Shown in pieces: positions 21,294-26,971 of a DNA stretch of 26,971 nucleotides. This DNA comes from Scenedesmus sp. ARA3 (Eukaryota > Chlorophyta > Chlorophyceae > Sphaeropleales > Scenedesmaceae). The stretch's first letter is position 1. Every line of letters starts with the position of its first letter. The stretch spans positions 1-26,971 of the forward strand of contig RWJK01000512.1 in NCBI GenBank assembly GCA_004335835.1, given 5' to 3'. Both the position numbers and the translations under genes were made by a program. The notes under the pieces were generated by a model, which made no database searches, had not been told where the DNA came from, and was given only the letters and a program-made list of their open reading frames with translations.

Positions 21294-22028
21294 TCATCCC
21301 ACCAGCTGGGCCTCTACCACCTCTACTGTCAGCACACTGCTGCTTAGGTTCTTCAGCTCGTCATCAAGCCAAGGGTCCACATAGAAGCGCTGCTCGCGCT
21401 TCCAGCACGCACGGCCGTCTGCGGTCATGCTCTTGAAATTGTCAGGATCAACTGCAGCTGCCTGCTTGCGTTTGGCGCTGCTGCTTTTGCTTTTGCTCTT
21501 GCTGCCCTTCCTGCTGCTGGCCGCAGCGCCTCTGCTGCTGCTGCTGCTCTTCCTTTTGCCCTTTTGTGGCTTGTTGTCTTCCTCCTCCTCCTCCTCCTCC
21601 TCCTCCTCCTTTTCCTTGCCAGGACTTCCCTTCCCTTCTGGCGGCGCCTCTGGGAACGGGTGGTTGGCCTGCAAGCTCACCCACACCAGTGCAGCCTGTT
21701 TGTTTGCTTCTTCCAAGCTCTTGAAGACCCGCAGGGTGCCAGCAGTCCTGTGCAGCCCTGCGGTGCTGTGGTCTGTGCGGTGCTGCAGGTGGCTGCCCGC
21801 GTCAAAGAGCCAGTCGCCATCGCCGCATGCCGCACTGTCGTCAATATCTGCCTGGTAATCGTCCACTTCTTGTCCCCAGCAGTCTGTGAAGCTCTCATCA
21901 TCATACTCCAGGACTTCGCTTTTGCGGCTGCACCTGATGGCATACAAAGGCTGAATGCTGCTTGCTGTAGCAGCTGTGTTAGGTGCAGCATTGACTGCAC
22001 GCTTTGCTCTCTTTGCCCTGCTGGACAT
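21294..22028 (-). CDS. Unrecognised acidic/basic low-complexity protein, 244 aa
   Basis: I do not recognise this protein. From Met at 22028 it starts with a basic stretch (MSSRAKRAKRA), then an ordered-looking segment rich in Asp and aromatic residues (EYDDESFTDCWGQEVDDYQ, DGDWLFDAG). A helix-like segment follows (VFKSLEEANKQAALVWVSLQ), then an eleven-residue Glu run encoded by GAG repeats (21584-21610 on the plus strand as cctcct...). Next is a Lys/Ser-rich tract with several possible nuclear localisation signals (KGKRK, AKRKQ), and the C terminus is FYVDPWLDDELKNLSSSVLT and a few more residues. The frame is open upstream to 22196 and an acceptor-like cttgcag lies at about 22045, so an extra 5' exon is possible. 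A nuclear role is inferred from the basic motifs only. Confidence 0.6.
   Translation of the reverse strand: MSSRAKRAKRAVNAAPNTAATASSIQPLYAIRCSRKSEVLEYDDESFTDCWGQEVDDYQADIDDSAACGDGDWLFDAGSHLQHRTDHSTAGLHRTAGTLRVFKSLEEANKQAALVWVSLQANHPFPEAPPEGKGSPGKEKEEEEEEEEEEDNKPQKGKRKSSSSSRGAAASSRKGSKSKSKSSSAKRKQAAAVDPDNFKSMTADGRACWKREQRFYVDPWLDDELKNLSSSVLTVEVVEAQLVG
21578..21612. repeat. (TCC)n microsatellite encoding polyglutamate
   Basis: Plus-strand cctcctcctc repeat, read as GAG codons on the minus strand inside the 21294-22028 gene. Confidence 0.85.
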
Positions 22029-22289
22029 GGCTAAGACGCATACCTGCAAGAAGCAAACGTGCAAGTGTTTGTCAACAGCTGCGCAGTTCATGCGCAACCT
22101 TCTGGGGTGCAGAATTCCAATGTGCAGCAAGCATGTGCTCAAGTTGCGGTAATGGTGATGGGACTTGCAAGCTGTGCAATTGGTAGCAGTAAGCATCTGC
22201 AGGATGTCGTGGTGTGTGAAAACAAGGATTATTTGCCGAAAAAGTCAGGTTTGGAGGCATGCTGTTTGCTGCGCTGCTGCTAGAAGTGG

Positions 22290-22290
<1 letters not shown>

Positions 22291-22322
<32 letters not shown>
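22291..22322. repeat. (GCT)10 microsatellite
   Basis: Ten GCT units plus a partial unit, upstream of the 21294-22028 gene and outside any supported exon. Confidence 0.9.
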
Positions 22323-23106
22323 ACTTGCTGGCTGAAGTCTATGCTGGGGCGTGCTCTACCGTGGCCACCGCAGATAACAGCAGCAATTGAGACACAGTTT
22401 CCGTTCACCAGTGATGGAAAGGCTTTGTTCACTCTCACTCTCTCCGGGATGCCAGCGGTCGTTGATGAGGCTATGCCGTGAAGCTGAGGCTGGCAGCTCA
22501 AGCACCACCGATTTCGAGTGGTAAATGTTTGCGACTGTATCAGCTCCTTGTTGCCCTGTCGGGCTCAAGAAATCGGTTACGATGCAACCCTTGTAAACGT
22601 TGGGCGGGAACGATTCAGCTGTAACGGGGACCTGTGGTGACACTGTCCGGGGACATGTCTCTATAGCCCGCTACAAGGTAGAGGATGGGACGCTATCCAA
22701 TACCACTGTTATACAGGAGAACGACGTGCACTCAGTGCGAGGGGATTTGATGCCGACCTCGGGTTTTATCTTGCGGTCTGGCTACGTCGGCAAGGACGTG
22801 TGTATATATGGTGCACATCGTTCCCCAATCCCATTATCCAGTAGCAGGTCACTAGGCCTGTTACATCAGCAACAGCGTCTGGGCGGTGTGGAAAGCGACA
22901 ATTCGCTAGGAGGATGGGTGAAATGAGTCACGTATCGAGGAATGTCACTACTCGCAGCTATCACGACGTGCAAGCAGCAACCGGTGCTGCAGCTGAACCC
23001 TCACTGCTTTCGGACAGTCTGCTACACATGCATGGCACATCGCATACGCTGTTGCGGCCAGTTCTTAAATCCACAGCCCAGCATGGCAAAGGGAGTGGCA
23101 ACGTGC

Positions 23107-23111
23107 TTACA
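23107..23111 (-). terminator. Candidate TGTAA poly(A) signal of the CFAP57-like gene
   Basis: TTACA on the plus strand is TGTAA on the minus strand, 27 bases after the CFAP57 stop. The distance is short for algal genes but the motif is exact. Confidence 0.4.
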
Positions 23112-23137
23112 CAGACACACTGAGAACATGTGCAGCA

Positions 23138-26100
23138 TCACTTTGCCCGCCATGCTTCAAGGTCACTGCGCAAGCATGCCAGCATCCCAACACCACCAGC
23201 TGTGGTCGGCCGACGCTTAGGCAAGTTGGCTGGCGGCGTGCGCCTGCCACTGCTGCCAGCACCCACATCCTCCCCTAGCCCTATCAGGTTGCCAGCGCTG
23301 CCAAACGCCAGCCCCTGCTGCTGCCGCTGCTGCTGCTGGCCATCTGACGCATTCACTAAGCTGCCAGTCGGCCTCACTGCAGCAGAAGCAGTCATAGGCC
23401 TGGTTCTGCCAGCGCTGCTTGGCCTTATGCTGCTGCCATGGCTGCCTGCTGCACCATGCGTGCCGCCTTTGCTAGGGCTGCTGTTCCAGCTGCTGCGCAG
23501 CAGGCTAGCTGCCTGGCTGCCTGGGCTGGCTGGCCTGCTGCTGCTGCTGCTGCTGCCTTGGCCTGCTCTGGCTGCCGCACTGTCTGGGCGCCAGCCTGCC
23601 CCAGCATGCTGCTGCGTCACCGGCTGGGCCTTGAGCCACTTGCTGCCTTTTGTTACGCTGCTGCTGCTGACCCCGGCAGGGTCAGGCGCTGCTACATGTG
23701 CAGTATGGGGCCCCTGCTCTTGCAGATCACAAGCCAAAGCAAGGCCCTGCACATACTCCCCCATACTAGAATTACCTGCATCGTTGCTGCCAACTAGCCG
23801 TCCTGATGCCTGCCTGTCTGCGGCACTTGCAGACACAAGCGCATGTGCCCTGCCTGTGGGTGATTGCTGCTGCTGCTGTCTGCTGTCAGAGGCAGTGTCC
23901 TGCAGTCGCGTGATTTGCGCTGCCTGTGTGGCCACTACTACTGCTGTTGATGCCAGCAGGGACTGTAGCTCTGCCAGCTGCTGCTGCTGCTGTTCGAGTG
24001 CTGCGTTCAGCACCCTGCCTGTGCTGGGAGGCAGCAGCCGCCCTGCAGCTGTGGCTCCCTGGCGACGCCTGCACACCAGCAAACACACGATATGAGTTTG
24101 AGCGCTGCTAGAGCATTGCTGGGTCCCATCCTCAACAAAACACGCGCATCAGGCTGCACAGTATACCTTGCACCAAGTGCTCTCATTACTGCTTGCAACA
24201 GCAGACAGACACATTCAGCAGGCATGCCAGAGCACCTACACGTCATCCATCACACGCACCCTGGCGAAGCAGGCCGGCTGCCAGCAGCAGTCAAGAAGGC
24301 AGGTACATAGCCTGCTGATCCTGGCCTGCCCTGTGACAAAGCTGCAGACGCAGGCCTGCTGCCAGCTGCTCCAGCATCTGCTACATCTGCAGCACCTGCT
24401 GTGTAAGCAACCGCTCCGCCGCTGCATGCAGCGTTGGCGCTGCTGTTGCTCGCTGCGAACTGCACGCCAGTGAAGTGTGCCAGCTGATCTGTTGCTGCTG
24501 CCAGCTGCCTTGCCAGGTCCCTGTTGCTGTGCTGCAGCTCCGCAAGGTCCTTCATCAGTGCTGCATTGTCAGCCATCAAGCGGCGGCCAGTGCAGGACTT
24601 GCCAGCAAGCGCCTGCATGAAGAGCATAAGAAAACGCAGGAAAAGCACATGAGCCATGCGAGTGTGCAGCACAAGTGCAGTGCCAACAACGACCAAAGAA
24701 TGCACATGCACCAATGTACGTGCAGTAGCATGCCAGAGCTGATTGGTAAGACAAGCAGGTGGGTTCCTTGCACAGGCTGCAGTGTGCGGCTAGGTACATT
24801 ATCACCATCCCAGGAAACCCCTTGCACCAAGCACCCCTCACATGCTTCAGCTGTTCCTCCAGCAGCCTGCTCTTCTTCTCAGCAGCAGCGATGTGCGCAA
24901 GCATCTCAGCCTCAACCTGCACGCTGCTGCGCGCGCCGCCGCCCCTGTTGGTGCAATACTTGACTGCCAGCTGCTCCAGCGCCTGCTGCCGCGCTGTCTT
25001 GCCGCCAGGTATGCGCTCGTCCGGCTGCTGCAGCACCTGCAGATATGCACAGCATGCGTCAGCAACACAAGAGTTCTGCATTGCAAGCCACATAAGAGCC
25101 AAGCAGAGGATGTATCGGCATTCTCAGCCCTGCGTTTCAGCAGCAGACAACGCTGGCGTGTCCTGCATGGGCTGTCGCCACATCCAGCAGCATCCCATGC
25201 ACTGCAGAACCCATGCCGGCTTGGCAAACAGCATAACTCCAACCCCACCTGGAAGATGTCGTGTGCAACTGCCTCCAGCAGCCCCGCCTGCCGCGTCATG
25301 GTCTGCTTGGTCTCCCACAGCTCCTGCTTGGCTGCAGCCACTGCCGCACTCTTCTCACCCAGCACGCGCTGCGCAGCCAGCAGGGCAGAGCGGCCAGCAA
25401 GCAGCTCGCGGCCCTGCAGCGGCACGGCACAGCAACAGCGGCAGACACAGCACCAGGAGGTGTGAGGGCACAGAAGAGGCGCAGCTTTGGCTGAACAGCT
25501 AGTGCACCTGCACACCACAGTGCAGGTGATGCTGTGAAACTGCTGCAGTCACTAGGAGGCGCACATCAGCAGAGGCATCTATTCCATGCGGCGCCAAAAG
25601 CTCTATGTAGCCTTGAACTGCCAGTGCGTCCATCCCTGCCATTGCTGCTTGCCCAAGCTGAGGTCTATGACAAACGCTTGTCATGTGCCTGTGTCAACCG
25701 CCTGCGTCAGTGAAGTCACACTCGCCTGCGCATCCAGCGTCTGGTGCATCTCTGCAAGTTGCTCCTCCTTGGGTTGCAGCTCTGAAGCAGCTGCCTCGGC
25801 CTGCAAGCAACAACAAGCAGCGTAGGTGAATGGCAGACACAAGCATGTGCTCTGTGTTGACGTTTGCTGCATGCTGGGTGTTGCTGGCTGCACTCATGCC
25901 TGGTTTAACGGCTTCTTTTTCACGAGACAGGACGCTGGCTGCTGATGAACAGGGGTGTGATACTTGCGCACACGCAACCTGAGCTCCAGACCACCCCTTG
26001 TCATGCCTCATGCGGCACCTAGGAAATTCCAGTGCCTGGTCATTGTCTGGTATTGTCTTGCATGCAGCCTTGTGTACACCTTGCGTGCGCAGCTCACCTT

Positions 26101-26375
26101 GTAGCCGAGCACAAACTTGTGTGTCTCCAGCTCCTGCACCCGCCTGCGCAGGCCCTGCAGCGATGCATAGTTGTCGCCAATCACGCCGTCCCTCTCAGCC
26201 AGCTCTCCCCGCAGCTTGTCTGCCACAGCAGCAGCTTCGGCCAGCTGCTGCTTGAGCCCGGCGAGTTGCGAGGCCAGTGCGTCTATCTGCGCTGCATCCG
26301 CTGCCTTGTCTGCCTTGAGGCGGCCGTTGCTGCGCAGCAGGATATTGATCTCGGCCTTGAGCTTCATCTCAACCT

Positions 26376-26420
<45 letters not shown>

Positions 26421-26742
26421 AACATGTGATCAACAGTCATGCATGTTGGGTACAAGGAGGAACAGTAAGCATGCTGAGCTGCAGCAACAGTCCACCCTGA
26501 CATCATGACGAGAACAGAGCGCCGGTGCATACAGGCCTGTCAGCAACAAGAAGCTGGCTTTCAACACGCTGCGCACCTCTCCTGCTTCATGGCGTGCGGC
26601 TGCCAGCCTGTCGCCATCCCGCTCTGCCTGCAGTTCCAGGTCCTCTTCTGTCTGCATCAGCACCTCCTGCCAGACTGCGGCAGCCTCTGCTGCAGCAGCT
26701 GCAGCTGACTCGCCTTTAGCAGCTTCTGCAGCTAGTTGCTGT
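23138..26742 (-). CDS. CFAP57: CFAP57/WDR65-like axonemal protein, C-terminal coiled-coil exons (5' part outside window)
   Basis: Seven minus-strand exons are visible: 26742-26577, 26373-26098, 25800-25726, 25413-25249, 25036-24842, 24612-24260, 24068-23138, giving about 719 residues. The order fits the CFAP57 C-terminal coiled coil: EDLELQAERDGDRLAAARHE, VEMKLKAEINILLRSNGRLK, LAERDGVIGDNYASLQGLRR, then VQELETHKFVLGYK, the family's characteristic EL-x-KFVLDYK-like site. After it come ELQPKEEQLAEMHQTLDAQ, HDIFQVLQQPDE, and MADNAALMKDLAELQHSNRDL, which matches the segment near the normal family end. Chlamydomonas FAP57 (BOP2) is a WD-repeat/coiled-coil protein needed for some inner dynein arms; the WD repeats would be upstream of this window. 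The last 350-plus residues (QFAASNSS onward) are an unconserved Ser/Pro/Ala/Gln-rich extension. The intron after 25726 has a GC donor (CAG|gcgagt). The first visible exon starts mid-codon, so it is internal. Confidence 0.85.
26377..26418. repeat. (CAG)14 microsatellite abutting a CFAP57 3' splice site
   Basis: On the coding (minus) strand, (CTG)14 is followed immediately by cag and then the exon 26373-26098. The repeat takes the place of the pyrimidine tract. Confidence 0.93.
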
Positions 26743-26911
26743 CTGCAGGAAGCAGAAGAAAAGCAGTGGGACCGCTGTCAAAGAGCTCAAGCTGAGCATG
26801 TGCATGTGTTGGCTTCTGCTGTTGAACCATTGAAAAAAGCACAGCAGAGTGTGACCAAGTGTGCATCCAGCCTTCCAGACGACCAAAATGAACATCAACG
26901 GCAAAAATACA
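26743..26911 (-). other. Intron-like segment between CFAP57 exon and tRNA
   Basis: Minus-strand reading ends in tgcttcctgcag before the first visible CFAP57 exon. No CFAP57-like coding sequence was seen here. Five T residues (minus strand, 26907-26903) just after the tRNA would serve as an RNA polymerase III terminator. Confidence 0.55.
26903..26907 (-). terminator. RNA polymerase III T5 terminator of tRNA-Gln
   Basis: TTTTT on the minus strand begins four bases after the tRNA discriminator base, a normal spacing for Pol III. Confidence 0.65.
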
Positions 26912-26971
26912 AGGCCCTACCCAGGTTCGAACTGGGGTCACTGGATTCAGAGTCCAGTGTGATAACCACTA
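26912..26971 (-). tRNA. trnQ-CUG: tRNA-Gln (anticodon CUG), 5' end cut by the window edge
   Basis: Minus-strand reading gives D-arm sequence TAGTGGTTATCAC, anticodon stem-loop CTGGA-CTCTGAA-TCCAG with anticodon CTG, T arm CCCAG-TTCGAAC-CTGGG (B box), and 3' acceptor strand TAGGGCC plus discriminator T at 26912. About 12 bases of the 5' end, including the other acceptor strand, lie outside. No CCA is encoded, as expected for a eukaryotic nuclear tRNA gene. It is on the same strand as CFAP57 and upstream of its first visible exon. CAG, which it decodes, is very heavily used in this window. Confidence 0.93.

Larger units (their letters stand above)
22029..23137. other. Intergenic region with a (GCT)10 tract and an atypical-composition segment
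   Basis: This lies between two tandem minus-strand genes: the 5' side of the 21294-22028 gene and the 3' side of CFAP57. A (GCT)10 tract occupies about 22291-22322. From about 22380 to 22990 the usual CAG/CTG triplets nearly disappear and CG-containing words increase. A plus-strand frame at 22600-22926 (108 codons) lies in it but matches nothing I recognise. Confidence 0.5.

Noticed and set aside
22600..22926. Plus-strand 108-codon ORF in the atypical segment
   Set aside because: No recognisable motif, signal or neighbouring exon. It is kept only as part of the composition finding.
23130..24095. Plus-strand 321-codon Leu/Cys/Ala-rich ORF
   Set aside because: Antisense of the last CFAP57 exon, whose frame is supported by phase and by continuation of the conserved coiled coil.
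1..26971. CRISPR arrays, bacterial operons, riboswitches, transposase or reverse-transcriptase genes
   Set aside because: The window is eukaryotic. The repeats seen are microsatellites, a foldback and a tandem duplication, and no transposase or reverse-transcriptase motif was found in any frame examined.

Overview
The window is nuclear DNA of a eukaryotic green alga. The genes are split into many exons with GT-AG introns whose 3' ends typically read ctgcag, TGTAA-type poly(A) signals are present, CAG/CTG triplets are very frequent, and proteins carry long Gln, Ala and Ser runs. A leucine-rich-repeat gene resembles a family I associate with Scenedesmus/Tetradesmus-like Sphaeropleales; that placement is inference. 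Reading phase was followed across the splice junctions listed for the multi-exon genes, and the resulting frames are continuous.

Layout, left to right. Positions 1-248 are a foldback element with perfect 63-bp inverted arms, followed by about 1.75 kb without a convincing gene. Positions 2004-7339 (minus) hold a complete 11-exon DNA polymerase kappa gene (predicted 985 aa). It has a Y-family catalytic core, a polyglutamine-rich C-terminal half and a RanBP2/NZF-type zinc finger near the end. Positions 7957-12924 (minus) encode an unrecognised ten-exon coiled-coil protein of about 1060 aa. A 1.4-kb gap separates it from the divergent gene at 14372-17373 (plus), a nine-exon CFAP184/CCDC96-like axonemal protein (423 aa). 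Positions 18185-20556 (plus) hold a leucine-rich-repeat protein gene with one reading-frame break. Positions 21294-22028 (minus) hold an unrecognised single-exon gene for an acidic/basic low-complexity protein. Positions 23138-26742 (minus) hold the last seven exons of a CFAP57/WDR65-like axonemal protein, whose WD-repeat part would lie beyond the right edge. A tRNA-Gln(CUG), cut by the right edge, lies on the same strand just upstream of the first visible CFAP57 exon and so probably inside one of its introns.

Functional reading: the window combines translesion DNA synthesis (Pol kappa) with two ciliary proteins that belong to the 96-nm axonemal repeat (CFAP184 near radial spoke 3 and the nexin-dynein regulatory complex; CFAP57 at inner dynein arms). 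If the host is a coccoid alga, intact flagellar genes point to a flagellated stage. No prokaryotic operon, CRISPR array, phage or viral genes, or recognisable transposase was seen. The most distinctive signals are the zinc-finger architecture of Pol kappa, CAG/CTG microsatellites placed directly against splice sites, two conserved microexons, a GC-AG intron, the tRNA nested in CFAP57, the divergent unknown coiled-coil gene, and a compositionally foreign-looking stretch near 22.4-23.0 kb.
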